This document shows positions 8,862-19,573 of a DNA stretch of 64,000 bases, piece after piece. Position 1 is the stretch's first letter, and each line of letters opens with the position of its first letter. The notes below the pieces were generated by a model. That model did no database searches and was not told the origin of the DNA. It saw only the letters and a list, made by a program, of their open reading frames with translations. Source of the stretch: Prochlorococcus sp. AG-686-J21 (GTDB lineage: Bacteria > Cyanobacteriota > Cyanobacteriia > PCC-6307 > Cyanobiaceae); NCBI GenBank assembly GCA_003210285.1, contig QCVS01000001.1:228449-292448 (forward strand). The letters are read 5' to 3'. The translations under genes were made by a program, and so were the position numbers.

Positions 8862-10073
8862 ATGCAGAAGGTAAAAAAAGTCGTTCTTGCCTATTCAGGA
8901 GGGGTTGATACTAGTGTCTGCATTCCATATTTAAAAAATGAATATGGGATATCAGAAGTTGTAACTTTTGTAGCTGATCTTGGACAAGGAGATGATTTAG
9001 AGAGTGTTAGACAAAAAGCCTTAAACTCTGGTGCGACAAAATCTATAATTGGTAATTTAGTAAATAATTTTGTAGAAAAGTACGCTTTTCCTGCTATTAG
9101 AGCTAATGCACTTTATGGAGAAAAGTACCCTTTATCAACTGCTTTGGCAAGACCCTTGATAGCTGAAAATCTTGTAAATTTGGCAAGAGAATTAAATGCT
9201 GATGCAGTAGCCCACGGTTGTACAGGAAAAGGAAATGATCAAGTAAGGTTTGATTTAGCGATTCATGCTTTAGGACCTGATTTACAGATAATTACACCCG
9301 CTAGAGAATGGAAGATGAGCAGAGAAGAAGCTATTTTGTATGGAGAAAAATTTGGAATTCCTGCTCCTGTTTCTAAGAAGTCACCTTATTCGATTGACGT
9401 AAATCTTCTTGGTCGGAGTATTGAAGCTGGTTTATTGGAAGATCCAATGCAAGAACCAAATGATGATGTTTTTGCTATGACTTCATCTATTAATGAAGCA
9501 CCTAATTCTCCAAAAGATATAGAAATTGTATTTCAAAATGGATTTCCTATTGCAATAGGAAATGAATTTTTAAGCCCTGTAGAGATTATTCAAAAGGTTA
9601 ATTCCTTAGCAGGAGAACATGGTTTTGGAAGAATAGATATGATCGAAGATAGAGTTGTTGGTATTAAAAGTAGAGAAATCTATGAGGCGCCTGGCCTTTT
9701 ACTGCTTATAAAAGCCCATAAAGAATTAGAAAGCTTAACATTAAATCCAGATGTATTGGATTTTAAAAATTTAGTAGAAAAGAAATGGGGTCAATTAGTT
9801 TATCAAGGATTTTGGTTTGGTCCTCTTAAGCAAGCATTGGATGGTTTTATTGATTCCACTCAAGCGTCTGTTAATGGTAAAGTTAAAATAAGATTACACA
9901 AGGGTAATGCAATAGTAATTGGTCGTTCTTCTGAAAAAAACTCTCTCTACAGAGAAGATTTGGCAACTTATAATAAAGAAGATATTTTTAATCACAAAAA
10001 TGCAGAAGGATTTATTTATATGTGGGGAATGTCTAATAAAATATGGGCAGAATTAAATTCAAAAAATGAATAA
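8862..10073 (+). CDS. argG: Argininosuccinate synthase
   Basis: Joins citrulline and aspartate using ATP, the penultimate step of arginine synthesis. N-terminal PP-loop [10 protein letters not shown] at residues 10-19, then [14 protein letters not shown] near 118 and [15 protein letters not shown] near 176, all typical of ArgG. The 403-residue length is normal. A good Shine-Dalgarno GGAGG at about 8849-8853 precedes ATG at 8862. Its 3' end is 13 bp from convergent rpsF. Arginine is also the upstream source of agmatine used by speB in this window. Confidence 0.97.
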   Translation: MQKVKKVVLAYSGGVDTSVCIPYLKNEYGISEVVTFVADLGQGDDLESVRQKALNSGATKSIIGNLVNNFVEKYAFPAIRANALYGEKYPLSTALARPLIAENLVNLARELNADAVAHGCTGKGNDQVRFDLAIHALGPDLQIITPAREWKMSREEAILYGEKFGIPAPVSKKSPYSIDVNLLGRSIEAGLLEDPMQEPNDDVFAMTSSINEAPNSPKDIEIVFQNGFPIAIGNEFLSPVEIIQKVNSLAGEHGFGRIDMIEDRVVGIKSREIYEAPGLLLLIKAHKELESLTLNPDVLDFKNLVEKKWGQLVYQGFWFGPLKQALDGFIDSTQASVNGKVKIRLHKGNAIVIGRSSEKNSLYREDLATYNKEDIFNHKNAEGFIYMWGMSNKIWAELNSKNE

Positions 10074-10086
10074 TGAAGATTCAAGT

Positions 10087-10548
10087 TTATTGAGGATCTT
10101 TAACTTGAGGAGATGGAGATTCAGTAGTTGCTATTTTTTTATCTTTAGTTTCGACTTGTTTAGATTCTGAATTATTAGTTGAATCATTATTCTCAACTTC
10201 TTTTTTTTCTGATTGATTAGATCCTTTACTTGAAGATCTTGGCGTTGGTAAAGGCCCTTCTTGTTTTACTGTCAAATATCTAATAACATCATCGCCTAAA
10301 CGCATCGCTTTTTCAATTTTGAATATATGTTGGCCATCACCTTGATGACTTAATTGAACATAAATCCCTTCTCTATGTTTGGCTATTTGATAAGCTAATC
10401 TTCTTTTGCCTCTCATTTGACTATCAAGTATTTTACCGCCTAATTCCTCAAGAAGTTTATTATATTTTTCTATGTGATTAGTTACTTCATCCTCCGCTAT
10501 ATCAGGACGAAGGATATACATTGTTTCGTAATAAATTTGATCAGTCAT
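10087..10548 (-). CDS. rpsF: 30S ribosomal protein S6 with long charged C-terminal tail
   Basis: Small-subunit protein S6. Residues 1-99 match the S6 fold ([11 protein letters not shown] at the start, then [20 protein letters not shown]). Residues about 100-153 form a low-complexity tail rich in Ser, Lys, Glu, Asn and Pro with no predicted fold, about half as long again as a normal S6. I chose ATG at 10548; an in-frame TTG at 10560 would add four residues. It is not next to rpsR or rplI as in many bacteria; aroE lies about 96 bp upstream in the minus-strand direction. Confidence 0.93.
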   Translation of the reverse strand: MTDQIYYETMYILRPDIAEDEVTNHIEKYNKLLEELGGKILDSQMRGKRRLAYQIAKHREGIYVQLSHQGDGQHIFKIEKAMRLGDDVIRYLTVKQEGPLPTPRSSSKGSNQSEKKEVENNDSTNNSESKQVETKDKKIATTESPSPQVKDPQ

Positions 10549-10656
10549 AATTTCAGACAAGGTCTTTGGCTCAGAATTTGCTTAATGAGCGTCTGTTCAT
10601 CTCTAACGATACATTATCAAGGTCAAATTATTTATAAATAGTTTTTATTTATTTGA

Positions 10657-11514
10657 TTAAAGATATTTTTTTAATGCATCATGCATAACCTCAAAAGGTA
10701 CTTCTAATCCGTTTGTCCAGAATGATAATGATTGTGCTCCTTGAGCAATTAGCATATTTGTACCATCTATAGTCATGCAACCTTTTTTATCGCAAAATTT
10801 CAAGAATGGAGTAGGGGAAGGATTGTAAATTAGGTCATAAACAATTGTTTTTGAGTTTATAGCACTCCAAAAACTTTGACCAAATGGTATTACATCATAA
10901 TTTGTGGTATTGCTCATTCCTACTGGAGTTGTATTAATTATTAAATCAGTTTCTTGAATTAAATTATCAATTTCGTTATTAGTATTAAGCAAACCTTCTA
11001 TGTCAATATCATATTTAAAATTGGAAATTAATCCATCTAAAGAATTGTTATTTCGTGAAATGATGGTAATTTTTGATAATTTTAATTCTATTAGACCTTG
11101 GATTACTGATCTTGCAGCTCCTCCTGAGCCTAAAATTAATGCAGTTTTTTTTGCTAAATTAAGGTTTTTTAATGGATAGATAAATCCATCAATATCGGTA
11201 TTTGTTCCAATCCAATCTTTATTGTCGTTCAATTTAAGGGTATTAATAGCCTTTACTTTTTTTGCAACTGGAGATATTTCACTACAAATATCAAATACTT
11301 TTTGTTTAAAAGGAATTGTAACGTTCAGGCCTTTACAATTCATTTTTTTTAAAGAATTAATAACTATTTCTAAGTCTTCATTTTCACAAGGAATAGCCAT
11401 ATAAATTAAATCGAGGCCTAAATATTGAATAGCTGCATTTTGCATAATTGGAGATAAAGAATGACTTACTGGGTTTCCAATTAAAGCAAGAAATGATGTT
11501 TTACTTGTAATCAT
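10657..11514 (-). CDS. aroE: Shikimate dehydrogenase (NADP+)
   Basis: Reduces 3-dehydroshikimate to shikimate in the chorismate pathway. Sequence marks: GNPVSHSLSPIMQN at residues 13-26 (substrate serines), NVTIPFKQKV near 64-73 with the catalytic lysine, GTNTDIDGF near 103, and the dinucleotide-binding LILGSGGAARSV near 127. Usual family length (285). It is divergent from dnaK with 118 bp between. It complements the DAHP synthase at 19.6 kb and the chorismate-using pabB/pabC and chorismate lyase genes. Confidence 0.95.
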   Translation of the reverse strand: MITSKTSFLALIGNPVSHSLSPIMQNAAIQYLGLDLIYMAIPCENEDLEIVINSLKKMNCKGLNVTIPFKQKVFDICSEISPVAKKVKAINTLKLNDNKDWIGTNTDIDGFIYPLKNLNLAKKTALILGSGGAARSVIQGLIELKLSKITIISRNNNSLDGLISNFKYDIDIEGLLNTNNEIDNLIQETDLIINTTPVGMSNTTNYDVIPFGQSFWSAINSKTIVYDLIYNPSPTPFLKFCDKKGCMTIDGTNMLIAQGAQSLSFWTNGLEVPFEVMHDALKKYL

Positions 11515-11632
11515 TATTTAAGAGAAATTTTGCAGAAAAATTGTGATCTGTTCGGGAACCACACCTCGTTTCAGAGTAACAATAATGTCGTCAATGACCG
11601 ATTATGGAGAATATTAAATAGAGTATCTACCC

Positions 11633-13540
11633 ATGGGGAAGGTTGTTGGAATCGATTTAGGGACAACAAATAGTTGTGTTGCTGTTATGGAAGGGGGTAA
11701 ACCTACTGTAATAGCAAATGCAGAGGGTTTCAGAACAACACCATCTGTTGTTGCATACACAAAGAATCAAGATCAGCTAGTTGGACAGATAGCTAAGCGC
11801 CAAGCTGTGATGAATCCCGAAAATACTTTTTACTCTGCCAAGCGTTTCGTTGGTCGAAGAGTTGATGAGGTTAATGAGGAATCAAAAGATGTTAGTTATG
11901 GTATTGAAAAAGCTGGTTCAAATGTAAAATTAAAATGCCCAATTTTAGATAAACAATTTTCTCCTGAAGAAGTAAGTGCTCAGGTTTTAAGAAAACTTTC
12001 TGAAGATGCAGGAAAATATCTAGGAGAAAATATCACTCAAGCTGTTATAACTGTTCCAGCTTATTTTAATGATTCTCAAAGACAGGCTACAAAAGATGCA
12101 GGTAAAATAGCAGGGCTTGAAGTTTTAAGGATAATAAATGAGCCTACAGCGGCTGCTTTAGCTTATGGTTTAGACAAAAAAAGTAATGAGAGAATACTAG
12201 TTTTTGATCTAGGCGGTGGAACTTTTGACGTTTCAGTTTTAGAAGTTGGAGATGGTGTTTTTGAAGTTCTATCAACTTCTGGGGATACTCATCTAGGAGG
12301 TGACGATTTTGATAGATGCATTGTTGATCATCTAGCAAGCATTTTTAAAAGTAATGAAGGTATTGACTTAAGACAGGATAAACAAGCTTTGCAACGTCTT
12401 ACAGAAGCGGCTGAAAAGGCAAAAATTGAACTTTCAAATGCCACTCAAAGCGAAATTAATTTACCTTTTATAACTGCTACTCCAGAAGGCCCAAAGCATC
12501 TTGATTTAAATCTTACTAGAGCTAATTTTGAAGAGCTTGCTTCTACACTAATCGACAGATGTAGAGTTCCTGTAGAACAAGCTCTTAAGGATGCCAAGCT
12601 TTCTACAGGAGAGATTGATGAAATAGTAATGGTTGGTGGTTCAACTAGGATGCCTGCTGTTCAAGAATTAGTTAAGAGAGTCACTGGTAAAGATCCTAAT
12701 CAAACTGTAAATCCAGATGAGGTTGTAGCTGTGGGTGCAGCGATTCAAGGAGGAGTTTTAGCTGGTGAAGTTAAAGATATATTGCTGCTAGATGTTACCC
12801 CGTTATCTCTTGGTGTAGAGACATTAGGGGGAGTAATGACAAAAATGATTACTCGAAATACAACAGTCCCAACAAAAAAATCTGAGACATATTCAACTGC
12901 TGTTGATGGTCAAACTAATGTTGAGATTCATGTTTTGCAGGGTGAAAGAGAAATGGCTTCAGATAATAAAAGTTTAGGAACCTTTAGACTTGATGGTATC
13001 CCCTCTGCTCCAAGAGGTGTTCCGCAAATAGAAGTGACATTTGATATCGATGCAAATGGAATTTTAAGTGTTACCGCAAAAGATAAAGGAAGCGGTAAGG
13101 AACAATCCATTTCCATTACAGGTGCCTCAACTCTTTCAGATAACGAGGTTGATAAAATGGTTAAAGATGCAGAATCAAACGCTTCTGTTGACAAAGACAA
13201 AAGAGAGAAAATTGATTTAAAGAATCAAGCTGAAACTCTTGTATATCAAACAGAAAAACAGTTAGGAGAACTTGGTGATAAGGTTGATGCTTCCGCTAAA
13301 ACTAAGGTAGAAGAAAAAAGTAAAGCATTAAAAGAAGCAACTTCAAAAGAAGATTATGAATCCATGAAGAAATTGTTAGAAGAACTTCAACAAGAACTTT
13401 ATGCAATAGGATCCTCTGTATATCAACAGCCAGGTAATCAGCCTCCAGCTTCAGGTAGTCCCGATTCAAATGAATCGTCTAATGATAAAGGTAGTGATGA
13501 TGATGTTATTGACGCAGATTTTACAGAGACAAAAGATTAA
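11633..13540 (+). CDS. dnaK: Hsp70 chaperone DnaK
   Basis: ATP-dependent folding chaperone working with DnaJ and GrpE. N-terminal GIDLGTTNS at residues 6-14, phosphate loop [14 protein letters not shown] near 196, GGDDFD near 227, GGSTRMP near 335, then the substrate-binding domain and an acidic C-terminal lid tail rich in Ser, Asp and Gly (ending DDDVIDADF, near-EEVD type). At 635 residues it is full length. Upstream 118 bp shows no CIRCE inverted repeat. Its stop overlaps the convergent oxidoreductase stop by 4 bp. Cyanobacteria have several dnaK genes; this resembles the essential DnaK2 type, an inference. Confidence 0.96.
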   Translation: MGKVVGIDLGTTNSCVAVMEGGKPTVIANAEGFRTTPSVVAYTKNQDQLVGQIAKRQAVMNPENTFYSAKRFVGRRVDEVNEESKDVSYGIEKAGSNVKLKCPILDKQFSPEEVSAQVLRKLSEDAGKYLGENITQAVITVPAYFNDSQRQATKDAGKIAGLEVLRIINEPTAAALAYGLDKKSNERILVFDLGGGTFDVSVLEVGDGVFEVLSTSGDTHLGGDDFDRCIVDHLASIFKSNEGIDLRQDKQALQRLTEAAEKAKIELSNATQSEINLPFITATPEGPKHLDLNLTRANFEELASTLIDRCRVPVEQALKDAKLSTGEIDEIVMVGGSTRMPAVQELVKRVTGKDPNQTVNPDEVVAVGAAIQGGVLAGEVKDILLLDVTPLSLGVETLGGVMTKMITRNTTVPTKKSETYSTAVDGQTNVEIHVLQGEREMASDNKSLGTFRLDGIPSAPRGVPQIEVTFDIDANGILSVTAKDKGSGKEQSISITGASTLSDNEVDKMVKDAESNASVDKDKREKIDLKNQAETLVYQTEKQLGELGDKVDASAKTKVEEKSKALKEATSKEDYESMKKLLEELQQELYAIGSSVYQQPGNQPPASGSPDSNESSNDKGSDDDVIDADFTETKD

Positions 13541-14619
13541 AGAAGATGATTTTCAATTTCAGTTGATATCCAATTAGAGCAAGCAGGGGCAAGTAATATT
13601 CCATTTTTATAAAACCCAGTACATAAAATTAATCCTTTTTCTAAACTCTTTAATATTGGTGATGGTTCACCTTCTGGGCGAGACCTTATACCAAACCATT
13701 TATTAGTTATATTATTTTTATTCAGCCACTGCGGTTTATTTTCTAGGAAATCTGTAAGCTCTTCAAAGGTATTTTCTTTTGGTCGAATATCATATTCGTC
13801 GGTAGATCCAATAATTAGCTTGTTTTTATTTGTTCGAAGAAAATTTTTACCATTGATGTTGAAATGTTTGGGAAGAGATAGTAAATTAATACCTTTTTCA
13901 TGGATAGTAATCTCCATGGCCTGACCTAAAACAGGTTTTAACTTTATGTTATGACAATTTAAGTCAATTAATTTAATAGCATCAAGAGAGTTGCATAAAA
14001 CAACGACATCACTTGTAATTTCAAGTTTATTGTTGCATGTAGAAATCCATTGATTTTTCAATTTTTTTATTTTTACTATTTCTTCATTAATAAAGTTAAT
14101 CTTTTCATCTTTTAGGAAAATATTTAATGTTTTTAATAATGAAATAGGATCAATTCTTCCGTCTTGATTAGAGATAATTCCACTTAGATTATCTATTGTA
14201 AATATTTTATTAATGTTTTGAATAATGGTGGAATCTCGTTCTAAAACTTTTAAATCACGCATTGGATGATGAGAAATAAACTTACTTAGTTTTTCAAAAT
14301 TTTTTTGTTTTGTTGTTAGTTGGATTAATGGTTTGTCAATGTTTAAAGTTTTATTGTATTTCTGAAGAAATTTTATCCATTTTGGCCATAATTCATTGCT
14401 TTTTTTTCTAAGTTCCCAACTTCTGCCTTTACTTTTTTGATACATATTACCCATCAGGAGACCTAACGCTGCACTACTACCATTTTTACTTTTTTGTGGA
14501 TCTACAATAGTTATCTTAAAACCTTGTTTAGATAGCTCTAATGCGCTAAATTTTCCAATAATTCCTGATCCTATAATTAATATATGAGAATTTTTAAAAT
14601 TCTTCTTTATTCCTTCCAT
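13537..14619 (-). CDS. FAD-dependent amine oxidoreductase (DAO family, ThiO/DadA-like)
   Basis: A 360-residue flavoprotein with an N-terminal Rossmann motif [21 protein letters not shown] (GxGxxG at about residues 16-21) and a C-terminal region ([13 protein letters not shown] ... [18 protein letters not shown]) that matches the second FAD-contacting part of the D-amino-acid oxidase/glycine oxidase fold. Substrate is not decidable; glycine oxidase ThiO is one option since thiG is encoded at 58.6 kb, but the two genes are far apart. Convergent with dnaK (4 bp overlap) and divergent from purU. Confidence 0.75.
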   Translation of the reverse strand: MEGIKKNFKNSHILIIGSGIIGKFSALELSKQGFKITIVDPQKSKNGSSAALGLLMGNMYQKSKGRSWELRKKSNELWPKWIKFLQKYNKTLNIDKPLIQLTTKQKNFEKLSKFISHHPMRDLKVLERDSTIIQNINKIFTIDNLSGIISNQDGRIDPISLLKTLNIFLKDEKINFINEEIVKIKKLKNQWISTCNNKLEITSDVVVLCNSLDAIKLIDLNCHNIKLKPVLGQAMEITIHEKGINLLSLPKHFNINGKNFLRTNKNKLIIGSTDEYDIRPKENTFEELTDFLENKPQWLNKNNITNKWFGIRSRPEGEPSPILKSLEKGLILCTGFYKNGILLAPACSNWISTEIENHLL

Positions 14620-14668
14620 TGATATATTATAAGTAATTAATCAAAAGATTAAATAATTTAGATTTCTT

Positions 14669-15523
14669 TTGGAAAAACCATCAATCATTCTAAGAACTGT
14701 ATGTCCTGATCGTCCTGGATTGGTTAGTCAACTAACTAGTTGGATATCTAATTATGGCGGCAATATAAAGCATTCAGACCATCATACAGATCAAGATGCA
14801 GGATTGTTTTTGAGTAGAATTGAATGGGATATAAATCATTTATCAGTTAATAAATCTGAAATTTATGAGCAATTTGAAAAAATTGCAATAGATATAAATG
14901 GCAAATTTAATATTAATTATTCAGATGAAATACCAAATGTAGGAATTTTTGTAAGTAAGCAAAACCACTGTTTAATAGATTTGCTTTGGCGAGTAAGAAA
15001 TGGTGAATTAAAAATGAATGTGCCAATAATAATTTCTAATCATCCTGATCTTGAAAGTATTGCTAATGATTTCAATGCTAAATTTTTTTATATTGATACA
15101 TCTAATTCTTCTAAGTCTAATGTAGAAAAACAAATTTTAAATTTGTTAAAAGATTTTGATATTGAACTCGTTGTGTTAGCTAAATATATGCAAATTTTAA
15201 GTGATTCTTTTTTAAACAGTTTTTCTTCAATTATCAATATACATCATTCTTTTTTGCCTGCATTTAAAGGCGCACAACCTTATCATCGAGCATGGAAGAG
15301 AGGTGTGAAATTAATTGGTGCAACTGCGCATTATGTTACTCAAGATTTAGATGAAGGGCCAATAATTGAGCAATGTACTGTCAATGTAAGTCATAGAGAT
15401 GAAGTTGCTGATTTGATTAGAAAAGGAAGAGACATAGAGAGAATAGCTCTTGCAAGAGCAGTTAGATTACATTTAAATCATCAGATTTTTGTATATGATA
15501 GTAAAACTGCTGTTTTTGATTAA
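14669..15523 (+). CDS. purU: Formyltetrahydrofolate deformylase
   Basis: Hydrolyses 10-formyl-THF to formate and THF, balancing one-carbon pools. An N-terminal ACT domain (residues 1-85, TVCPDRPGLVSQLTSWI) precedes a formyltransferase domain with the catalytic set NIHHSFLPAFKGAQPYHRAW near 190-209 and GATAHYVTQDLDEGPIIEQ near 216. The 284-residue length is typical. The start appears to be TTG at 14669; no in-frame ATG gives an intact ACT domain. Ends 11 bp from the convergent chloride channel gene. It fits with gcvT/H/P in the same window. Confidence 0.94.
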   Translation: MEKPSIILRTVCPDRPGLVSQLTSWISNYGGNIKHSDHHTDQDAGLFLSRIEWDINHLSVNKSEIYEQFEKIAIDINGKFNINYSDEIPNVGIFVSKQNHCLIDLLWRVRNGELKMNVPIIISNHPDLESIANDFNAKFFYIDTSNSSKSNVEKQILNLLKDFDIELVVLAKYMQILSDSFLNSFSSIINIHHSFLPAFKGAQPYHRAWKRGVKLIGATAHYVTQDLDEGPIIEQCTVNVSHRDEVADLIRKGRDIERIALARAVRLHLNHQIFVYDSKTAVFD

Positions 15524-15534
15524 AAATCCATTTT

Positions 15535-16893
15535 TTACTCTTCTAATTCAATCTGTATTTGTCTTTCATAAATAGATTTTTCATTAAAAGCTCTTGCCAC
15601 TAAAAAACTTGTAATACAACTAATAAGAACAGGTTTCATAATTAATAAATTTTTTGTTAGTGCAAAAGCTAAGAACATAGCTGTTATTGGTGTCCTAGAG
15701 CATCCTGCTACAAAAGCTCCCATCCCAGCAAAGATATAGGTACTTGGTGCATGACCAGTAGCAATTTCTACCCAGCTTCCCATTATTAATCCTATGGCTC
15801 CGCCTAAAGTGAGCATTGGATAGAATAATCCTCCAGGAGCTCCTGACGCAGCCGCTAATCCAGTTGTTATAAAAAGTATAAATACAGCTAAAAGAGCTAT
15901 CTCAATACTGGTATTTTTTTCAGCTATTATCTTTTGTAATTCATCTAAATTGTGAAAAGAACTTGGTAAAAAAGAATAAATGCTTCCAAGTAAAAGTCCG
16001 CAAATACTCATTTTTAAAACAAATTTGTTTTTATACCATTTTTTCCCAAGATCTTGCATAGCAAGAACATACTTGCTATAAAGTTCTGCAAATAATCCAA
16101 CAATAACTCCTAGCAAAACAAGATAAATAAAATCTATGGGCAAGAAAAAGACAGATGGATCATATTCTTTTTGGATTAAAAACCCTAGATTGAAGTCAAA
16201 ACCTCCGGCCTTTGGGTCTAATCCTAATGCTTGAATAATATCCGCAGAAGAATCTGCTATGAAAGTTGTTATTACTACTAACAATAAGATTATTGGCCTT
16301 GCAGAATTTAATAATTCTTCAATCGCGTAAATAAATCCACCCAAAGGAGCGCTAAATACTGCAGCGATCCCAGCACCTCCTCCTGCCGCAACAAGTACTC
16401 TTCTAAACGCTAGAGGTGCTTTAAGCCATCGTGCCATTTGCCAAGCAACTGATCCTCCCATTTGAACTGATGGACCTTCAGGACCCAAGGGGAAACCACT
16501 ACCAATTGCAATTATTCCAGATACTAATTTAACTAATCCAACTTTAAGATTCATAGGTACTTTTTTGTGTCTCAAGAACCCCATGATTTGACTTACTCCA
16601 GAACCTTTAGCAGCAGGGGCAATGTTTTTAATTAAAAATCCTGCCATGGCTCCACCAACAGCACCAAATGCTGGTAAGACTGCAATGGATGGAAATTGAT
16701 CTAAAAGTTCTAATCTCCAATTATTTATAAAATAAATACCAGTTTTAAAAAAAATACTAGTTATTGATGCCCCTAATCCTGTAAATAGAATTGATATAAC
16801 GACAACAAAAGATCTTTGTTTAAGTAATTTTTTAATGCTACGAGATGAGTTAGTACTGGTTTTTTGAATATTTTCTTTTATTATTTTTTGCAT
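15535..16893 (-). CDS. ClC-family chloride channel or Cl-/H+ exchanger
   Basis: Membrane protein of 452 residues with about ten to twelve hydrophobic helices. ClC signatures in order: GSGVSQIMG (GSGxP-like chloride loop), PLGPEGPSVQMGG (G-x-E-G-P with the gating glutamate), and GGFIYAIEELL, where the glutamate pair matches the proton-pathway glutamate of exchangers. Presence of both glutamates suggests an H+-coupled exchanger and not a passive channel, an inference. GAPGGLFYPMLTLGGAIG and GCSRTPITAMFLAFALT complete the second half. It lies 9 bp after acnB on the same strand, so may be co-transcribed. Confidence 0.93.
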   Translation of the reverse strand: MQKIIKENIQKTSTNSSRSIKKLLKQRSFVVVISILFTGLGASITSIFFKTGIYFINNWRLELLDQFPSIAVLPAFGAVGGAMAGFLIKNIAPAAKGSGVSQIMGFLRHKKVPMNLKVGLVKLVSGIIAIGSGFPLGPEGPSVQMGGSVAWQMARWLKAPLAFRRVLVAAGGGAGIAAVFSAPLGGFIYAIEELLNSARPIILLLVVITTFIADSSADIIQALGLDPKAGGFDFNLGFLIQKEYDPSVFFLPIDFIYLVLLGVIVGLFAELYSKYVLAMQDLGKKWYKNKFVLKMSICGLLLGSIYSFLPSSFHNLDELQKIIAEKNTSIEIALLAVFILFITTGLAAASGAPGGLFYPMLTLGGAIGLIMGSWVEIATGHAPSTYIFAGMGAFVAGCSRTPITAMFLAFALTKNLLIMKPVLISCITSFLVARAFNEKSIYERQIQIELEE

Positions 16894-16902
16894 AGTTCAT
16901 TA

Positions 16903-19476
16903 TCATTTTGACAAACTAAAATTTTCTATTTCGTCGAATTGAAGATAACGATAAAGTTCATCAGAGTATGGATTTATTTTGTTTTTAGTAATATCTTGAT
17001 ACTCATTTACTGTAGGTATTTTTCCTAGAAGAGCACAAACTGCTGCTAATTCAGCACTTCCTAAAAATACTTGGGCATTTTTACCAAGTCTATTATCAAA
17101 ATTTCGTGTGCTGGTTGAGAAGACCACAGAACCTTCATCTACTCTTGCTTGATTTCCCATGCATAATGAACAACCTGGTAACTCTAATCTGGATCCACAT
17201 TTTTCAAATATTTCATAGTATCCCTCTGCTTTTAGTGTTTCCTCATCCATTTTTGTCGGAGGACAAATCCATAGCTTTGCATTTAATTTTTTGATACCTT
17301 CAAGAATCTTCGCAGCAGCTCTGTAGTGTCCGATATTAGTCATACAGGATCCTATAAATACTTCATCGATCTTAGTATTTTCTACATCTTTAATTTCTTT
17401 GACATTATCTGGATCATTTGGGCAAGCTACTATTGGCTGAGTAACTTCAGATAGGTTAATTTCTATTATCTCTTCATAAGATGCATTTTCATCCGGTTGA
17501 ATTAATTCAGGTTTTTTAAGCCAAGTTTTCATATCACTAATTCTTCTTGATATCGATTTAGCATCTTCATAATTGCTTTCAATCATTTTCTCTAAAAGGC
17601 ATATGTTACTTTTTAAATATTCTTCTACAGTTTTATGTGATAAGAGTATTGTGCTTCCAGCGCATGAGCGTTCAGCTGTGGCATCAGTCAATTCAAATGC
17701 TTGTTCAAGTTTTAAATCAGGTAAACCTTCTATTTCCATAATTTTCCCATTAAATATATTTTGTTTGTTTTCTTTGGCAACGGTTAAAAGACCTTTTTTT
17801 ATTGCAAAGAGTGGAATTGCATTTACAAGATCTCGTAATGTTATTCCTGGCAGTAAACTACCCGTAAATTTTACTAATACTGATTCCGGCATATTTAATG
17901 GCATTGATCCTATTGCTGCAGCAAAAGCAACAATACCTGAGCCTCCAGGGAAGGAAATTCCAAGAGGGAATCTTGTATGACTATCACCACCTGTTCCTAC
18001 AGTGTCAGGAAGTAGCATTCTATTAAGCCAACTATGAATGATGCCGTCTCCAGGTTTAAGAGCTACACCACCTCTTTGTGAAATAAAATCAGGTAATTCT
18101 TGATGAGTAACCAAATCAACTGGTTTAGGATATGCAGCAGTATGACAAAAACTTTGCATTACTAAATCTGCAGTAAAACCTAAACAAGCTAGCTCTTTGA
18201 GTTCATCTCTAGTCATTGGACCAGTCGTGTCTTGGCTACCAACAGTTGTCATAATGGGTTCGCATGTCATACCAGGAAGAACTCCTTTTAATCCACATGC
18301 TCTACCCACTATTTTTTGTGCTTGAGTAAATCCATTATTAAAATCTTTTGGACTTTTTGGACGTATAAATATTTCACTAGGCTCTAATTCAAGTTTTTTT
18401 CTGATTTTATCTGTGAGCGATCTCCCAATCATAAGATTTATTCTTCCACCAGCTTGAATTTCATCAGTAAGTGTTGAGGGGTTTAATTTGAAGTGACTAA
18501 TTATTGATTCAGTATTTGAAATTTTATCTATTTTTTTAATGACACCTTCATAAGGCAATATTTTTAGTAAATCACCAGTCTTTATTTCAGAGACATCAGT
18601 TTCAATTGGAAGAGCGCCTGAATCTTGGGCGGTATTAAAGAAAATTGGCGCTATTTTGTTCCCTATAATTATCCCACCAGTTTTTTTATTAGGAACAAAG
18701 GGAATATTTTCGCCTAAATGCCAAATAACAGAATTAATGGCAGATTTTCTTGAACTTCCTGTGCCAACAACATCTCCAACATAAGCTATTTGTATATTTT
18801 GTTTTTTAAGATCATCAAGAATTTTTAATCCATCTTGCTTCTTGAATTCAAGCATGGATAATGAGTGTAGTGGTATATCTGGACGGGTTGTAGCATGAAC
18901 GGCTGGAGATAAGTCATCAGTATTTGTTTCTCCATCAATTTTGAATGCTAAACATGTAATTTCTCTTGGCAGAGAATTTTTAGTTGTAAACCATTCTGCA
19001 TTCGCCCAACTATTGACAACCTCTTCTGCATAAATATTATTTTGAGATAAATCAAAAATATCATTAGCTGCATCGTAAACAAGGATAATATTCTTTAGAA
19101 CTTGTGCTGCTTCTTGGGCAAGTAAATTATTTTTACTTTTGAGTATCTGAATAAGCGAGTTAACGTTATATCCTCCGATCATTGTCCCAAGAATTTGTAT
19201 TGCTTTTTGGGAATTAATGAATTTGCAATGTTTTTCTTTGTTCACAATTGCTGTAAGCCAGCTTGCTTTTATATATGCTGCTTCATCCACTCCTGGCGGT
19301 ACTCTATTTATAAGTAAATCTAGTAAATATTCACTTTCGTAATTGTTTTCTTGTTCTAAGAGTTGTGTAACACAATTTATCTGCTCTGCGTTGAGAGGTA
19401 ATGGAGGTATGCCCTGAGCAGCTCTTTCAGCTACGTGGTCTGCATAATCTTTGAGCAATGTTTCCGATTTCTTCAT
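16903..19476 (-). CDS. acnB: Bifunctional aconitate hydratase 2 / 2-methylisocitrate dehydratase
   Basis: Isomerises citrate and isocitrate in the TCA pathway. The 857-residue protein has the AcnB layout: N-terminal helical HEAT-like domain (residues 1-160), swivelling domain with GDVVGTGSSRKSA near 235, then the catalytic core. Fe-S cluster cysteines are visible as SFCHTAAYP near 430, GSCMTNIGH near 706 and PGCSLCMGNQ near 770. Normal length. Divergent from DAHP synthase, with 97 bp between. The downstream ClC gene follows by 9 bp. Confidence 0.96.
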   Translation of the reverse strand: MKKSETLLKDYADHVAERAAQGIPPLPLNAEQINCVTQLLEQENNYESEYLLDLLINRVPPGVDEAAYIKASWLTAIVNKEKHCKFINSQKAIQILGTMIGGYNVNSLIQILKSKNNLLAQEAAQVLKNIILVYDAANDIFDLSQNNIYAEEVVNSWANAEWFTTKNSLPREITCLAFKIDGETNTDDLSPAVHATTRPDIPLHSLSMLEFKKQDGLKILDDLKKQNIQIAYVGDVVGTGSSRKSAINSVIWHLGENIPFVPNKKTGGIIIGNKIAPIFFNTAQDSGALPIETDVSEIKTGDLLKILPYEGVIKKIDKISNTESIISHFKLNPSTLTDEIQAGGRINLMIGRSLTDKIRKKLELEPSEIFIRPKSPKDFNNGFTQAQKIVGRACGLKGVLPGMTCEPIMTTVGSQDTTGPMTRDELKELACLGFTADLVMQSFCHTAAYPKPVDLVTHQELPDFISQRGGVALKPGDGIIHSWLNRMLLPDTVGTGGDSHTRFPLGISFPGGSGIVAFAAAIGSMPLNMPESVLVKFTGSLLPGITLRDLVNAIPLFAIKKGLLTVAKENKQNIFNGKIMEIEGLPDLKLEQAFELTDATAERSCAGSTILLSHKTVEEYLKSNICLLEKMIESNYEDAKSISRRISDMKTWLKKPELIQPDENASYEEIIEINLSEVTQPIVACPNDPDNVKEIKDVENTKIDEVFIGSCMTNIGHYRAAAKILEGIKKLNAKLWICPPTKMDEETLKAEGYYEIFEKCGSRLELPGCSLCMGNQARVDEGSVVFSTSTRNFDNRLGKNAQVFLGSAELAAVCALLGKIPTVNEYQDITKNKINPYSDELYRYLQFDEIENFSLSK

Positions 19477-19573
19477 TTGTGAGGTTTAATGCCTAATCTA
19501 TTGTTATTTTTAATATTGATAAGGAGAGTATTCATCAATGCTTTTTTAAATATTCAAACTCCTTAAATAATTA

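Noticed and set aside
11515..11632. CIRCE/HrcA operator before dnaK
   Set aside because: No TTAGCACTC-N9-GAGTGCTAA-like inverted repeat found in the 118-bp gap.
17573..17980. 135-codon plus-strand open frame inside acnB
   Set aside because: It is antisense to conserved AcnB catalytic sequence; composition follows the real gene's codons.
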